DNA from: Hafnia alvei | GTDB lineage: Bacteria > Pseudomonadota > Gammaproteobacteria > Enterobacterales > Enterobacteriaceae | Length of the DNA: 64,000 nucleotides | Direction of reading: 5' to 3' | Assembly: GCF_034424155.1 (NCBI RefSeq) | Contig: NZ_CP139992.1 | Coordinates: 3,240,012-3,304,011 of the forward strand | Shown here: positions 15,620 to 25,608 of the stretch, one piece after another | Position numbering within the stretch: position 1 is the stretch's first letter | Layout: every line of letters begins with the position of its first letter | Notes under the pieces: model-generated | Databases searched by the model: none | The model's input: the letters and a program-made list of their open reading frames with translations, nothing else | What the model was told of the DNA's origin: nothing | Program-made: the position numbers and the translations under genes

Positions 15620-16498
15620 TCAGTTGGCTGATGCGAAGGTATTGCAGCTATTTGGATTCCCGCTGTCAAAACCGCGCTTAAACCATGTGTAGCGCTGTTC
15701 AGATGTTCCGTGAGTAAAACTGTCTGGGATCACTCGGCCTTGGCTCTGTTGTTGCAAACGGTCATCGCCAATCGCCTGAGCAGCATTCAGAGCCTCTTCC
15801 AAATCGCCCTGCTCCAGCACTTGCTGATTCTGCATGAAATGTCCCCACACGCCAGCGAAGCAGTCAGCCTGAAGTTCCATTTTCACCGAGAGGCGGTTTT
15901 GCTCAGCCTTGCTTGCCCCTTGCTGCATCTGCCGAATTTTCGGCTCAATGCCCAGTAAGTTTTGTACATGGTGCCCAACCTCATGCGCGACCACATAACC
16001 CTGAGCAAAATCACCGTCAGCACCCAGCTTATCTTTCATCTCTTGATAGAAAGAGAGATCGATATACACGGTTTTATCTGCTGGACAATAAAAAGGCCCC
16101 ATGACGGACTGACCCGTGCCACACCCCGTGCGCGTAGCACCACGATAGAGCACCAGTTTAGGATCTTGATACTGTTTCCCCATTTTCTGGAACAACTGGC
16201 TCCAGGTGTCTTCAGTCGACGCCAAAATAACGGAAGTAAATTTAGCCATCTGGTTATCTTCTGGCGAATTAACCTGTTGGCTTTGGGTTTGAGTTTGACC
16301 AACGGGCGCTTCACCGTTAAGCAGCGGCGTTAAATCTACGCCGTAATATCCCGCAACCAGTACAACCACCAGCAGAATTAGTCCACCTTTACCACGCGGT
16401 ACACGAAAACCACCGCCGCCTAAACCACCGGACGAACCCGTGGAATCTCCACGTCGATCTTCAACGTTGTCGCTTTCACGACGCCCTTGCCAGCGCAT
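15620..16498 (-). CDS. ypfJ: YpfJ neutral zinc metallopeptidase family protein
   Basis: A 292-residue membrane-anchored protein. The N-terminal 38 residues are charged and Gly-rich, residues 39-54 ([16 protein letters not shown]) form one membrane helix, and a Gln/Thr-rich linker precedes the peptidase domain. The zinc motif HEVGH is at 172-176 with the family's [13 protein letters not shown] context; a downstream [10 protein letters not shown] block supplies the third ligand (E or D). Cys pairs in TRTGCGTGQ and GPFYCPAD are conserved in the family. Substrate unknown. It sits between tmcA and purC as in E. coli. GAGG lies 8 bases before the ATG. Confidence 0.92.
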   Translation of the reverse strand: MRWQGRRESDNVEDRRGDSTGSSGGLGGGGFRVPRGKGGLILLVVVLVAGYYGVDLTPLLNGEAPVGQTQTQSQQVNSPEDNQMAKFTSVILASTEDTWSQLFQKMGKQYQDPKLVLYRGATRTGCGTGQSVMGPFYCPADKTVYIDLSFYQEMKDKLGADGDFAQGYVVAHEVGHHVQNLLGIEPKIRQMQQGASKAEQNRLSVKMELQADCFAGVWGHFMQNQQVLEQGDLEEALNAAQAIGDDRLQQQSQGRVIPDSFTHGTSEQRYTWFKRGFDSGNPNSCNTFASAN

Positions 16499-16644
16499 AG
16501 TTAAACCTCAGAAATTACATGATGCCTTAATGGTAGGAAATTGCTGGCGTGAATACCATAAAAAGGAGAAATCAGATAATGAAATACATCATTGCAGATA
16601 GAGATAGGTGGTATTTCAATTCATTGGCAGGTCATAAAAATGAC

Positions 16645-16674
16645 AACAGAGGCTTTCACCTCTGCTGTTTTTTA
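16645..16674 (-). terminator. Terminator after purC
   Basis: CAGAGG and CCTCTG form a short stem with a 6-base loop, flanked by T-rich sequence on both strands. It lies 10 bases beyond the purC stop; the remaining 145 bases to ypfJ show nothing else. Confidence 0.6.
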
Positions 16675-16683
16675 GCGGCAAGC

Positions 16684-17397
16684 TTAATCGAGTTTGACGC
16701 CGATACGGTGCGCAACTTCTTCATAGGCTTCAATCAGGCCGCCCAAACTTTGACGGTAGCGGTCTTTATCCATCTTGTTCAGCGTTTCTTTATCCCACAG
16801 GCGGCTACCGTCTGGTGAGAACTCATCACCCAGAACAACTTGACCTTTAAATAAACCAAACTCAAGTTTGAAATCGACCAGAATCAGTCCTGCATCGCCA
16901 AAAATCTTGCTCAGCACATCGTTAACTTTGTAGCTCAGTGCTTTCATGGTGGCTAAGTTTTCTTCGCTTACCCAGCCAAAAGTACGGCAGTATGATTCAT
17001 TCACCATCGGATCGTGCATAGCATCGTTTTTCAGGAACAGATCGAACAGTGGTGGATTAAGAGGCGTCCCCTCTTCAATTCCCAAGCGCTTCACCAGCGA
17101 GCCTGCGGCACGGTTTCGGATCACGCATTCAACCGGAACCATCTCCAGTTTTTTTACCAGCACTTCAGTATCAGAGAGTAAGCGCTCCATCTGAGTCGGG
17201 ATCCCCGCCTCTTCCAGTTTGCTCATGATGAAATGGTTAAATTTATTGTTAACCATGCCTTTACGATCAAACTGCTCAATGCGCTGGCCATCCAGTGCTG
17301 ATGTATCATTTCGGAACTCAAGAATCAGCAAATCCGGGTTTTCAGTGGTGTACACGGTTTTTGCTTTGCCGCGATACAACTCAGCGAGCTTTTGCAT
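16684..17397 (-). CDS. purC: SAICAR synthetase
   Basis: Phosphoribosylaminoimidazole-succinocarboxamide synthase joins CAIR and aspartate with ATP in de novo purine synthesis. At 237 residues it equals the E. coli enzyme in length. The ATP-grasp signatures are intact: [10 protein letters not shown] at the N-terminus, then [13 protein letters not shown], and LVDFKLEFG near residue 190 with the downstream [13 protein letters not shown] metal/ATP motif. It is a single-gene unit with its own promoter and PurR-like box upstream (17474-17499). bamC-dapA lie further upstream on the same strand, separated by a terminator. Confidence 0.97.
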   Translation of the reverse strand: MQKLAELYRGKAKTVYTTENPDLLILEFRNDTSALDGQRIEQFDRKGMVNNKFNHFIMSKLEEAGIPTQMERLLSDTEVLVKKLEMVPVECVIRNRAAGSLVKRLGIEEGTPLNPPLFDLFLKNDAMHDPMVNESYCRTFGWVSEENLATMKALSYKVNDVLSKIFGDAGLILVDFKLEFGLFKGQVVLGDEFSPDGSRLWDKETLNKMDKDRYRQSLGGLIEAYEEVAHRIGVKLD

Positions 17398-17473
17398 TTT
17401 GCTTACTCCATAGGTTTAAGAACATAAAAAATGAAATCAGCGGCTTTAGGTCAAAGCGCATCAATTTAGGGGC

Positions 17474-17499
17474 ATTATACGCCAGCCAAACGATTGCGC
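17474..17499 (-). promoter_or_regulatory. purC promoter with PurR-like operator
   Basis: On the minus strand a perfect TATAAT (17474-17479) follows GCGCAATCGTTTGGCT (17484-17499), which matches the PurR consensus ACGCAAACGTTTNCNT at about 13 of 16 places. The operator overlaps the expected -35, the usual repression geometry. Confidence 0.65.
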
Positions 17500-17512
17500 A
17501 TTAAAAAAATGA

Positions 17513-17541
17513 AATAAAAAAGAGGCCGAAGCCCCTTTTTA
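17513..17541 (-). terminator. Terminator after bamC
   Basis: On the minus strand AGGGGC and GCCTCT pair (one G-U) around a stable TTCG tetraloop, followed by a T-rich tract. It lies 21 bases beyond the bamC stop and separates bamC from purC. Confidence 0.8.
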
Positions 17542-17561
17542 CATTTCTATGGTTTGTGCGA

Positions 17562-18614
17562 TTACTGGCTAGCTTTTACTTTCGCAAACGCCGCTTGGAA
17601 CACACTCACCAACGCATCGTTCTGCGACTGACTCAGTGGAGCCCCTTTGCTGTCGAGGAATTGCAGACTGGTACGGTTATCTAAATCGCCGACCTGAATC
17701 TTATAATCACCTTCTTTCAGCTCAGGGTCTTTCGCACCCAGATCGTCCCAGCTACTGCTGCTGATCGATTTGTAGGTCACGGAGATTGTACCCTGCGGAC
17801 GGCTACGGTCGGTCACTTTCATGCCGATATGTTCAAGCGTTGCTGGTAAACGATCCCAAACCGCAGTGTATGGCGCACGCGCGATCAACACCGGTAAGCC
17901 CGTATCATCAGCGCCGCTCTGCACGTCAATATCACCCACCTGACGGTTGGCACGTGCGTTAGCCTGATCGGTTTGATATTTATCCAAACCGCTGACAATA
18001 TCGTTCAGCACAGAAACCGCGTAACGCTGAGTCTGCGAATCCTCAGTGATCGCTGTGTCGCCCTGCTTCAAGCCTAAGGATTTAACCACAACCGCCGTTT
18101 GGTAGCCCTGTGGTTGCACAGATACCTGATAACGGCCTTGATACTGTACGTCTTCGTCGCCACGCTGGAAGTTAATCCAATCGGTCGTCAGCGTTTGTCC
18201 TGCATCGTTACGGCTGGCAATAGGATAATTTAACCCCTGTACTGCCTGCGCAACCTGAGACCACAGGCTACTTGCTCCCGGCGTGCTCTCAACCAAGACA
18301 ATCGCTGCGCCATTAACAAACTGGCCACGAGAACCGTTCAGCAGAGCCAATGGCTGCGCCGGTGGTCGAATATCCAACGCTTTGCCTACGTTGCCCTGAG
18401 CTGCATTTAAACGCACATCATAAGCACCGTTTTGCACCGGCAGAATCATCCCTGCGGGCGTTTTCAATTCGGACAGCGTAGAAGCATCAAGATAAGCCTC
18501 ATCGCCGCTCACCTGACGCTTATAGCGCTGATCGGTCGAACATGCAGACAGCATCATCACCAAAGAAATGCCAACGACAGTCGCTACCGCCGACTTTTGT
18601 ACTAAGTAAGCCAT
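17562..18614 (-). CDS. bamC: Outer membrane assembly lipoprotein BamC
   Basis: BamC is a lipoprotein of the BAM complex that inserts beta-barrel proteins, binding BamD. The 350-residue chain has a lipoprotein signal with the lipobox LSAC and lipidated Cys25. An unstructured N-terminal segment (about 26-95) wraps BamD, and two helix-grip domains follow (about 100-215 and 230-345), the second including [20 protein letters not shown]. It starts 16 bases after dapA and is probably co-transcribed with it, as in E. coli. Confidence 0.95.
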   Translation of the reverse strand: MAYLVQKSAVATVVGISLVMMLSACSTDQRYKRQVSGDEAYLDASTLSELKTPAGMILPVQNGAYDVRLNAAQGNVGKALDIRPPAQPLALLNGSRGQFVNGAAIVLVESTPGASSLWSQVAQAVQGLNYPIASRNDAGQTLTTDWINFQRGDEDVQYQGRYQVSVQPQGYQTAVVVKSLGLKQGDTAITEDSQTQRYAVSVLNDIVSGLDKYQTDQANARANRQVGDIDVQSGADDTGLPVLIARAPYTAVWDRLPATLEHIGMKVTDRSRPQGTISVTYKSISSSSWDDLGAKDPELKEGDYKIQVGDLDNRTSLQFLDSKGAPLSQSQNDALVSVFQAAFAKVKASQ

Positions 18615-18630
18615 TCAATCTCCCTAAGAG

Positions 18631-19512
18631 TTACAGCAAGCCGACGTGTTTAAGCGCTTGTTCTACGACAGGGCGAGCCTTATCGCTAATTGGCGTCATT
18701 GGTAAACGCATCGTGTCGGTTGCTATGAGTCCCAATACCTTACAGGCCCATTTCACCGGTATCGGGTTTGCTTCTACAAATAACTGTTGATGCAGCGCCA
18801 TTAAACGCTGATTCAGCTTACGCGCTTTAGCGAAATCGCCTTCAGCAGCAAGCTTACAGAGTTCAGCCATTTCACGCGCAGCGACGTTTGCTGTGACAGA
18901 AATAACGCCCTGACCACCCAGTTGCATAAAGTCCAGAGCCGTTGCGTCATCGCCGCTTAGCAAAATAAAGCTATCGTCGTTGACCAGTTCTTGGATCTGA
19001 CTAACACGACTTAAGTTCCCGGTCGCTTCTTTTACAGCAACAATATTTTTAATCTCTGCCAAACGAGCAATCGTTTCTGGCAGCATATCGCATCCCGTAC
19101 GCGAAGGTACGTTATACAAAATCTGTGGTAAATCAGTATGTTCAGCGATAGCTTTAAAGTGCTGGAACAAACCTTCCTGCATTGGCTTATTGTAATACGG
19201 CGTGACCGTCAGACAACCAACGACGCCCGTATTATTGAAGCGCTCGGTCAAAGCAATCGCTTCCGTGGTAGCATTTGCTCCGGCGCCAGCAATCACAGGG
19301 ATTCTGCCATCAGCAAGATCCAGCGTCTGTAGCACCACATCGACGTGCTCGTCGTGATTTAGCGTGGCAGATTCGCCGGTGGTTCCTACGGATACAATCG
19401 CAGACGTCCCGCTGGCCACATGATAATCAATCAATTTCTTCAAGCTAGCGCGATCGACCTGACCTTTGTCATCCATCGGCGTAACCAGCGCAACAATACT
19501 TCCCGTGAACAT
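18631..19512 (-). CDS. dapA: 4-hydroxy-tetrahydrodipicolinate synthase
   Basis: DapA condenses pyruvate with aspartate semialdehyde, the first committed step to diaminopimelate and lysine. I use the internal ATG at 19512 ([14 protein letters not shown]), matching E. coli DapA; the longer frame adds 22 residues lacking homology. The 293-residue TIM barrel has the Schiff-base lysine K161 (AVKEATGN), proton-relay residues T44, T45 and Y133, and the GTTGES and [10 protein letters not shown] motifs. It leads the dapA-bamC unit and is divergent from gcvR, with 137 bases between them for both promoters. Confidence 0.96.
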   Translation of the reverse strand: MFTGSIVALVTPMDDKGQVDRASLKKLIDYHVASGTSAIVSVGTTGESATLNHDEHVDVVLQTLDLADGRIPVIAGAGANATTEAIALTERFNNTGVVGCLTVTPYYNKPMQEGLFQHFKAIAEHTDLPQILYNVPSRTGCDMLPETIARLAEIKNIVAVKEATGNLSRVSQIQELVNDDSFILLSGDDATALDFMQLGGQGVISVTANVAAREMAELCKLAAEGDFAKARKLNQRLMALHQQLFVEANPIPVKWACKVLGLIATDTMRLPMTPISDKARPVVEQALKHVGLL

Positions 19513-19649
19513 TGACAGTCCCTCCACAAACAGGTTCCTCATGGTACTTTTGAAAGCGATCGCAAAGCAAGTAAACATCTATGCGCTAACTGCTTGTCGA
19601 GGCGTTTTTTTTGTGTTTACCTTGGGACACCACCACAAAGTCAGGAAGA

Positions 19650-20228
19650 ATGCTCTTGCCACAGCCCAATCAACACTATTTAGTCATTACAGCCTTAGGC
19701 GCAGATCGCCCCGGTATCGTCAATAACATCACCCGCCATGTAAGCAGCTGCGGGTGCAATATTGAAGATAGTCGTTTGGCAATGTTGGGCGAAGAGTTCA
19801 CTTTTATCATGCTGCTATCCGGTAGCTGGAATGCCATTACCCTTATTGAATCCACTTTACCGCTTAAGGGCGTGGAGATGGATTTGCTGATCGTGATGAA
19901 ACGCACAACGTGGCATGAACGCCCAACCATGCCAGCCACCGTGTGGGTGCAGGTTGAAGTCAAAGATTCCCCGCACATCATCGAACGCTTCACTGACTTA
20001 TTTGATTCGCACCACATGAATATTGCCGAACTGGTTTCTAAAACCCAACTGAGCCAGGACTCGGCGGCGCCAAAATTGTATATTCAAATCACCGCACACA
20101 GCCCTGCCAGTCAGGATGCAGAAAGTATTGAGCAAGCTTTTGAGAAGCTCTGTACAGAACTCAGCGCGCAAGGCAGTATAAACGTCGTGAACTATTCCCT
20201 GCATGAAGATAAAGACGGAGAGCAGTAA
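19650..20228 (+). CDS. gcvR: Glycine cleavage system regulator GcvR
   Basis: GcvR binds GcvA and turns it into a repressor of gcvTHP when glycine is low. The ATG at 19650 follows CAGGAAG and gives 192 residues; a longer in-frame start at 19611 lacks homology. Two ACT domains are visible: residues 9-80 (HYLVITALGADRPGIVNNI) and about 95-180 (VWVQVEVKDSPHIIERF). It overlaps bcp by one base (TAATG), the E. coli arrangement. Confidence 0.95.
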   Translation: MLLPQPNQHYLVITALGADRPGIVNNITRHVSSCGCNIEDSRLAMLGEEFTFIMLLSGSWNAITLIESTLPLKGVEMDLLIVMKRTTWHERPTMPATVWVQVEVKDSPHIIERFTDLFDSHHMNIAELVSKTQLSQDSAAPKLYIQITAHSPASQDAESIEQAFEKLCTELSAQGSINVVNYSLHEDKDGEQ

Positions 20229-20698
20229 TGAGCCCATTGAAAGCCGGTAGCATCGCTCCTAAATTTACCCTGTTAGATCAAGATGGTGAGCAAATCAGCT
20301 TGGCCGACTTCCAAGGTCAGAAAGTTTTAGTCTATTTCTATCCAAAAGCCATGACTCCAGGCTGTACCGTTCAAGCCTGTGGACTGCGCGACAACATGGA
20401 TGAATTGAAAAAACTGGGCGTAGAAGTGCTTGGTATCAGCACGGATAAACCCGAAAAACTTTCCCGCTTTGTAGAAAAAGAAGTCCTTAATTTCACCTTG
20501 CTATCTGATGAAGATCACAAAGTGTGCGAAGAGTTTGGCGTGTGGGGTGAAAAATCCTTCATGGGTAAAACCTACGACGGCATCCATCGCATCAGCTTCC
20601 TGATTGACGAAGAAGGCAAAGTTCAGCACGTATTCGACGATTTCAAAACCAGCAATCACCACGATATCGTTTTGGACTACGTCAAAAACAACGGGTAA
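20228..20698 (+). CDS. bcp: Thiol peroxidase Bcp (peroxiredoxin)
   Basis: A thioredoxin-dependent peroxiredoxin that reduces hydrogen and organic peroxides. The 156-residue thioredoxin fold has the peroxidatic Cys46 in TPGCTVQAC and the resolving Cys51 five residues on, the E. coli Bcp pattern. The Thr-Pro before Cys46 belongs to the active-site motif. It is translationally coupled to gcvR and followed by a strong terminator. In E. coli the hyf genes come next; they are absent here. Confidence 0.96.
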   Translation: MSPLKAGSIAPKFTLLDQDGEQISLADFQGQKVLVYFYPKAMTPGCTVQACGLRDNMDELKKLGVEVLGISTDKPEKLSRFVEKEVLNFTLLSDEDHKVCEEFGVWGEKSFMGKTYDGIHRISFLIDEEGKVQHVFDDFKTSNHHDIVLDYVKNNG

Positions 20699-20728
20699 TA
20701 AACCTTTGCTTTAAAGCTTTAAAACGCC

Positions 20729-20757
20729 AACGCCCTGCATGCAGGGCGTTGTTTTTT
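20729..20757 (+). terminator. Terminator after bcp
   Basis: AACGCCCTGCA and TGCAGGGCGTT form an 11-bp perfect stem followed by GTTTTTTC. It lies between the convergent bcp and perM genes and may act on both. Confidence 0.9.
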
Positions 20758-20772
20758 CGGGAACGCTAACGA

Positions 20773-21837
20773 CTAATCCGCTTCAGAAATAAACTCGTCA
20801 GGCCAAGCGTGGATCACCGCTTTTACCAGCGTCGCCAGTGGGATCGCAAAGAAAACGCCCCAGAATCCCCATAACCCACCAAAGATAATCACCGAAAGAA
20901 TGATCACTAATGGATGCAGGTTCACCGCTTCAGAGAACAACAGCGGAACAAGCAGATTGCCATCTAACCCTTGAACAACCAGATAAGCGACAAACAACGT
21001 CCAGAAATCAGCGCCCAGCCCCCATTGGAACAGCGCCACAATAACCACCGGGATCGTCACCAACACCGCGCCGATATACGGAATCAGTACCGAGAACCCA
21101 ACCAGCACGGCCAACAGCAAGGCATAGTGCAAATCCACGACCAGAAAGACCAGATAGGTCGCCACGCCCACCACTACCATTTCGAGCACTTTGCCGCGAA
21201 TATAGTTCGTGATTTGCTGATTCATCTCGATCCAAACCTGTCCGGCCAATCCGCGATCGCGCGGAAGCACCCGCCGAACAGCATTCAGCATTTGCTCTTT
21301 GTCTTTGAGCAGGAAAAATACCATCAGCGGCACGAGAATAAGATAAATCGCCAGCGTAAGCAGCCCCACCAACGATGCCAGTGATAATTTCACCACCGAC
21401 TCTCCCATCACCGCCAACTTGGCGCGGGTATTCTCTACCACCATATCAATAATGCCCGCATCCATCAGCGCCGGATAGCGTCTTGGCAGCGTTGCCGCGA
21501 ATTCATAAAAACGGGTCACCATTTTCGGCATATCGGCCAACAGGTTGAATCCCTGCTGCCAAACCGCGGGTGCAATGACGAAAACGGACAGTAGAGTAAT
21601 ACCGCCAAATACAATCAGCACGGCAACCACGGCCCATACGCGTGAAAAACCAATCAGCTGAAGTTTATGCGTTGGCCATTCCAACAAATAGGCGAGAACA
21701 ATCGCCACCAGCAACGGGGCTAAGATCCCATTAAAAAAATAAATGATACAAAAGCCGACGAGCAGGATAGTCAGTAATGCTATTGCCTGTGGATCGGTAA
21801 AGCGTCGTCGATACCACTGCATTAACATATCAAGCAT
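20773..21837 (-). CDS. perM: AI-2E-family membrane transporter PerM
   Basis: A 354-residue inner-membrane protein of the AI-2 exporter/PerM superfamily. The start at 21837 (MLDMLMQWYRRRF) matches E. coli PerM and has AAGGAGTG upstream; a GTG 9 bases earlier is unlikely. About 7-8 membrane helices are visible, grouped as three N-terminal spans, a cytoplasmic-helical segment (about 95-150), then VGLLTLAIYLILVPLMVFFLL and the C-terminal block ending FGGLWGFWGVFFAIPLATLVK. Substrate is not established. It is divergent from bepA across 296 bases that show no further gene. Confidence 0.94.
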   Translation of the reverse strand: MLDMLMQWYRRRFTDPQAIALLTILLVGFCIIYFFNGILAPLLVAIVLAYLLEWPTHKLQLIGFSRVWAVVAVLIVFGGITLLSVFVIAPAVWQQGFNLLADMPKMVTRFYEFAATLPRRYPALMDAGIIDMVVENTRAKLAVMGESVVKLSLASLVGLLTLAIYLILVPLMVFFLLKDKEQMLNAVRRVLPRDRGLAGQVWIEMNQQITNYIRGKVLEMVVVGVATYLVFLVVDLHYALLLAVLVGFSVLIPYIGAVLVTIPVVIVALFQWGLGADFWTLFVAYLVVQGLDGNLLVPLLFSEAVNLHPLVIILSVIIFGGLWGFWGVFFAIPLATLVKAVIHAWPDEFISEAD

Positions 21838-22133
21838 GCGGGTCACTCCTTAAGCTGCACAAGCGTACAGTTTTTATCCTTGAAAAGAGCTGGCAAAAAG
21901 CCAATAACGTAAAATGATGATTTTGCTGTCATGGCGGCGTGGAGTCGATCCTACTATGATGGCAGAATGAGTGTAATAGAGAGTGGCGTAGTTAAGAAGA
22001 ACTCTTACAGGCCTTTGCTGTCAAAAATGCCATTGTGGATAACCAAGCCATGCGTTATATCCTAATGATTCGTGTTTCTGCCAAGCAAAACGCCCCACAT
22101 GGGTACAGATGAAACTGAATGGAACTGTCTCTT

Positions 22134-23618
22134 ATGACTTCTCGGTTTAAAACATCGGTTATCGCGACGATAGTTGCTGGTTTATTGCTGACTGGCTCCA
22201 TGCCTAGCCAAGCAGATCCAAACGATGACCAACTGCCTGACATTGGTACTACCGCAGGGAACACGCTCAGCATCAATCAAGAGCTGGCGATGGGTGATTT
22301 TTACGTACGCCAGCTCCGTGCCAGTACGCCGCTTATCAACGATCCCTTATTGATAGAATATATCAACGGATTGGGTATGCGTTTGGTGTCTCATGCCCAT
22401 TCAGTACGCACGCCGTTTCACTTCTATTTAGTGCGCAATGACGAAATCAACGCCTTCGCCTTCTTCGGCGGCAACGTGGTTTTGCACTCCGCGCTATTCC
22501 GCTATACCGATAACGAAAGCCAGTTGGCTTCGGTTATGGCGCATGAAATCTCTCACGTAACACAGCGCCATTTAGCGCGTGCGATGGAAGAGCAACAGCG
22601 TACCCAGCCGCTAACATGGGTAGGCGCACTCGGCTCCATCTTGCTTGCGATGGCCAGTCCTCAGGCTGGCATGGCGGCCTTGAGCGGTACTTTAGCCGGT
22701 AGCCAGCAAAATATGATCAGCTTCACTCAGCAAAACGAGCAAGAAGCTGACCGCATCGGCCTTCAAGTTCTTCAACGTTCCGGTTTTGATCCTCAAGCAA
22801 TGCCAAGTTTCCTGCAAAAGCTGTCGGATCAATCACGCTATTCATCGAAGCCCCCTGAAATTTTACTGACTCACCCCCTACCAGACAGCCGCCTGTCCGA
22901 CACGCGCAACCGCGCAAACCAGATGCCGCCGCATCCCGTTCAGTCATCACAAGACTATTTACTCGCAAAAGTACGTGCGCTAGGTATGTACAGCGGCGGT
23001 CAGGATGGAAACACGTTCCTGACTGAAGATATCCTCAAGGCGATGGAAAACGGCAACGTACGTGAACAAACTGCCGCGCGCTATGGCCGAGCTATCTTGT
23101 TCAGCCAAGCCAATAAATATGATGACGCGCGCAAAATGCTACAACCGTTGCTCGAAAGTCAGCCAGACAATATCTGGTTTATCGACCTGATGACCGATAT
23201 CGATTTAGAGCAGAAGAAAGCACCCTCAGCTATCGCTCGTTTGGAGTCAGCGCTGGCTAAAAACCGCAACGAACCCGTATTACAAATTAACTTGGCGAAT
23301 GCCTACGTTGAAGGCAATCAGCCAGCCAAAGCGTCACGTATTCTTTATCGCTATACCTTTGATCATCCAAACGATCCTAACGGTTGGGATATTCTCGCTC
23401 AGGCCAGCGCCGCACAGGGGATCCGTGATGAAGAGCTTTCCGCCCGCGCAGAGAGTTTGGCGCTGGTAGGACAATTGGATCAGGCGATTGGCTTACTCAG
23501 CAACGCCAGTGCCCTGATGCCGGTTGGCAGCCTTAAACAGGCGCGCTACGACGCGCGTATCGATCAACTACGCCAGCTACAACAAAGCTTCAAGCAGTAT
23601 CAACGCGGAGGCCGCTAA
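22134..23618 (+). CDS. bepA: Periplasmic chaperone/metalloprotease BepA
   Basis: BepA assists assembly of LptD and other outer-membrane proteins and degrades misfolded ones. From the ATG at 22134 there are 494 residues; an ATG at 22119 would add five. The signal peptide is about residues 1-27 (ending SQA). The M48 zinc motif HEISH is at 137-141, with the third ligand in the EQEADRIG segment. The C-terminal half is a TPR domain (about 310-485). It is followed 9 bases later by yfgD, as in E. coli. Confidence 0.95.
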   Translation: MTSRFKTSVIATIVAGLLLTGSMPSQADPNDDQLPDIGTTAGNTLSINQELAMGDFYVRQLRASTPLINDPLLIEYINGLGMRLVSHAHSVRTPFHFYLVRNDEINAFAFFGGNVVLHSALFRYTDNESQLASVMAHEISHVTQRHLARAMEEQQRTQPLTWVGALGSILLAMASPQAGMAALSGTLAGSQQNMISFTQQNEQEADRIGLQVLQRSGFDPQAMPSFLQKLSDQSRYSSKPPEILLTHPLPDSRLSDTRNRANQMPPHPVQSSQDYLLAKVRALGMYSGGQDGNTFLTEDILKAMENGNVREQTAARYGRAILFSQANKYDDARKMLQPLLESQPDNIWFIDLMTDIDLEQKKAPSAIARLESALAKNRNEPVLQINLANAYVEGNQPAKASRILYRYTFDHPNDPNGWDILAQASAAQGIRDEELSARAESLALVGQLDQAIGLLSNASALMPVGSLKQARYDARIDQLRQLQQSFKQYQRGGR

Positions 23619-23627
23619 GGAAAACCT

Positions 23628-23984
23628 ATGCCACAACACGTCACGATTTATCACAATCCTCGCTGCTCAAAGAGCCGTGAAACACTCGCGCTGATTAAAG
23701 AACAAGGTATTGAGCCAACTATCATCCAGTATCTGGAAACGCCGCCCGATGCTGCAACGCTGAAAACGCTGCTGAAAGAACTCGGGTTCACTTCCGCTCG
23801 CCAACTGATGCGCCACAAAGAAGATCTGTACAAAGAACTTAATCTTGCTGATGAATCGTTAACTGAAGATCAGCTAATCGATGCCATGATCAATAATCCG
23901 AAATTGATCGAGCGCCCAATCGTGGTTAAAGGCAAAAAAGCCCGGATTGGTCGTCCACCAGAGCAGGTCTTAGAGATTCTTTAA
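23628..23984 (+). CDS. yfgD: ArsC-family oxidoreductase YfgD
   Basis: A 118-residue thioredoxin-fold protein of the arsenate reductase family. The catalytic-type Cys13 lies in NPRCSKSRETL; the C-terminal RPIVVKGKKARIGRPPEQ motif is that of the glutaredoxin-dependent ArsC group. No ars operon is nearby, so arsenate need not be the substrate. It is in an operon with bepA and followed by a GNAT gene 14 bases later. Confidence 0.93.
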   Translation: MPQHVTIYHNPRCSKSRETLALIKEQGIEPTIIQYLETPPDAATLKTLLKELGFTSARQLMRHKEDLYKELNLADESLTEDQLIDAMINNPKLIERPIVVKGKKARIGRPPEQVLEIL

Positions 23985-23998
23985 CGCGAGGTTTTCAT

Positions 23999-24577
23999 AT
24001 GGAACAGCCCGTCTTAAAAGGCAAACGTGTAGAGCTTCACCCGATGCAGGTTGAACATCGCCAGCCAATTATCGATGCCGCCTCAGACGGGCAGCTGTGG
24101 GAAATGACGCTAACGGTCATTCCAAGCCCGCAGTCCATTGATAAATATCTCACACACGCTTTCGAGCAGCGCGAAAACGGCAGTCAAATGCCGTTTGTTA
24201 TCGTCGATGCCGACAGTCGCAAAGTGGTCGGCTGCACCCGTTTTTGGAAAATTGATTCCGCCAACCGGAAACTCGAAATTGGTCATACGTGGCTGAGCCA
24301 CTCCTTCCAACGTTCTGGCATCAATACCGAAGCCAAATACCTGCTGCTTAGCTATGCGTTTGAAGTGATGAACTGCGTTCGCGTACAGTTCACCACCGAT
24401 GAAAACAACGCACGCTCCCGCGCGGCTATTTTACGCATTGGCGCTCAGCAAGAAGGCATTATCCGCCACGAACGGATCATGCCCGATGGACGAAAACGCA
24501 ACTCGGTGCGGTTTAGTATTATTGATGATGAATGGGAAACGGTAAAAGCTGGGCTAGAAGGCAAAATGCTGAATTAG
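23999..24577 (+). CDS. GNAT acetyltransferase (RimJ/RimL-like)
   Basis: A 192-residue single-domain acetyltransferase. The N-terminus (LKGKRVELHPMQVEHRQPI) and the core strand pair around EIGHTWLSHSFQRSGINTEAKYLLLSYAFE resemble the RimJ/RimL type that acetylates protein N-termini or small amines. The usual acetyl-CoA P-loop (R/Q-X-X-G-X-G/A) is degenerate here (QRSGINTEA), as in several relatives. It begins 14 bases after yfgD with GAGG just ahead, so it is probably in the bepA-yfgD unit. Substrate unknown. It is not in this place in E. coli. Confidence 0.8.
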   Translation: MEQPVLKGKRVELHPMQVEHRQPIIDAASDGQLWEMTLTVIPSPQSIDKYLTHAFEQRENGSQMPFVIVDADSRKVVGCTRFWKIDSANRKLEIGHTWLSHSFQRSGINTEAKYLLLSYAFEVMNCVRVQFTTDENNARSRAAILRIGAQQEGIIRHERIMPDGRKRNSVRFSIIDDEWETVKAGLEGKMLN

Positions 24578-24624
24578 CCGCCAATCATTTGGTCACGTTA
24601 GGCATAAATTTTCACTCCAGTTCA

Positions 24625-24648
24625 GAATGCGCCATTCACGGCGCATCC
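24625..24648. terminator. Bidirectional hairpin between the GNAT and chaN genes
   Basis: GAATGCGCC and GGCGCATCC pair with one mismatch around a 6-base loop, between two convergent genes. A-rich and T-rich flanks are modest, so termination efficiency is uncertain. Confidence 0.55.
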
Positions 24649-24675
24649 TCTTAGGCGAAAACATACAGGCCATAA

Positions 24676-25518
24676 CTATGGCTTAGCTTTCTCCGTATAC
24701 CACACGAAGTCCGCATTACTTTTGTCTACCTTAACGCCCTCTTCCGCTAGCATCACAACCGTTAACTCCGTCATCGGCGCAATATCTTCAATGTGAAGGG
24801 GAACTCCTAGCGCACGATTGGCGTGATAGCCACCGACGATGAGCAGCGCTGGCGTTGGTGCGGCAAGCAAGCTTTCTGCCATACGGCGATCGCGCTGCTG
24901 CTGAATAGCCAACATCGCTTCGGCCTGTTTAGGCTCTAATTTACCACCGTGTGACTCTTCGATCGTTTTCGTGATGGCTGCTTGCACCGACGGCTGAGTG
25001 CTTAGCGCACCGGTAACCGGAAGTGGATGCTCGTAGAATTTTTTGATTTCGCTGCGATCAAGATTGGCTGACAGCAACGGGTATGGCCCTTGCAGGGCCT
25101 CGGTGGCAACGCCGGAGTAGAGATCCCATTTCCACCCTTTCTGCCAAGCTGTTTGTTCTGTAATCTGCTGACCGGTCAACGTTTCCCCACGCTTGAACCG
25201 ATCTTTCACCGCGTTCACTTTTTCTTGTTGGTTCGGCGTTATCATTTCCATTAATACGCTGCCCTGCGTGCGCTGGCGCGGAAGTTGCTCAACCAACCAC
25301 TGCTCAATTTGATGATGCTGTAAATTATCGTGCTTTTCGCCAACGATGACGCGAGGCTGGGTGCTCAGCTTAGCAAGCAGCTGCTGTGGGGTAAGTTTTT
25401 GTCCGGTATGCAGATCGACGATATTGTCTTGCGGTACTGCGCTGATAGTCTGGGCGTGCTGGCCAATTCCGCAGGCGCTCAGCAGGAAAGCCGCCGCCAG
25501 TAGTCCAATCTTTTTCAT
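24676..25518 (-). CDS. ChaN-family iron/haem-binding lipoprotein
   Basis: A 280-residue lipoprotein with a short signal and lipobox LSAC, lipidated Cys16. It belongs to the ChaN/haem-binding uptake family (PF04187). Visible family blocks are the N-terminal RVIVGEKHDNLQHHQIE, with clustered His that bind metal or haem, then SVLMEMITPNQQ, and GGYHANRALGVPLH near the end. Campylobacter ChaN, from the literature, binds two haems per dimer. A Fur-type operator (25560-25578) lies 42 bases upstream of the start, which supports an iron-limitation role. It is monocistronic on the minus strand. Confidence 0.85.
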   Translation of the reverse strand: MKKIGLLAAAFLLSACGIGQHAQTISAVPQDNIVDLHTGQKLTPQQLLAKLSTQPRVIVGEKHDNLQHHQIEQWLVEQLPRQRTQGSVLMEMITPNQQEKVNAVKDRFKRGETLTGQQITEQTAWQKGWKWDLYSGVATEALQGPYPLLSANLDRSEIKKFYEHPLPVTGALSTQPSVQAAITKTIEESHGGKLEPKQAEAMLAIQQQRDRRMAESLLAAPTPALLIVGGYHANRALGVPLHIEDIAPMTELTVVMLAEEGVKVDKSNADFVWYTEKAKP

Positions 25519-25559
25519 GCCATAACCTTTGAGTCCATTAAGTTTCCATCTAGTTTAAA

Positions 25560-25578
25560 CTTAATGATAATCATTGTC
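25560..25578 (-). promoter_or_regulatory. Fur box upstream of the chaN-like gene
   Basis: CTTAATGATAATCATTGTC agrees with the 19-bp Fur consensus GATAATGATAATCATTATC at 16 positions, including the central AATGATAATCATT. It lies 42 bases before the chaN start codon. Confidence 0.85.
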
Positions 25579-25608
25579 ATATAACATTCACCGGCAGCGG
25601 CAGGTCAA

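Noticed and set aside
16549-16818. Plus-strand frame between ypfJ and purC
   Set aside because: Its C-terminal half is the reverse of purC codons and the terminator lies in it.
19513-19578. N-terminal extension of dapA
   Set aside because: The 22 residues have no counterpart in E. coli DapA and lie in the promoter region shared with gcvR.
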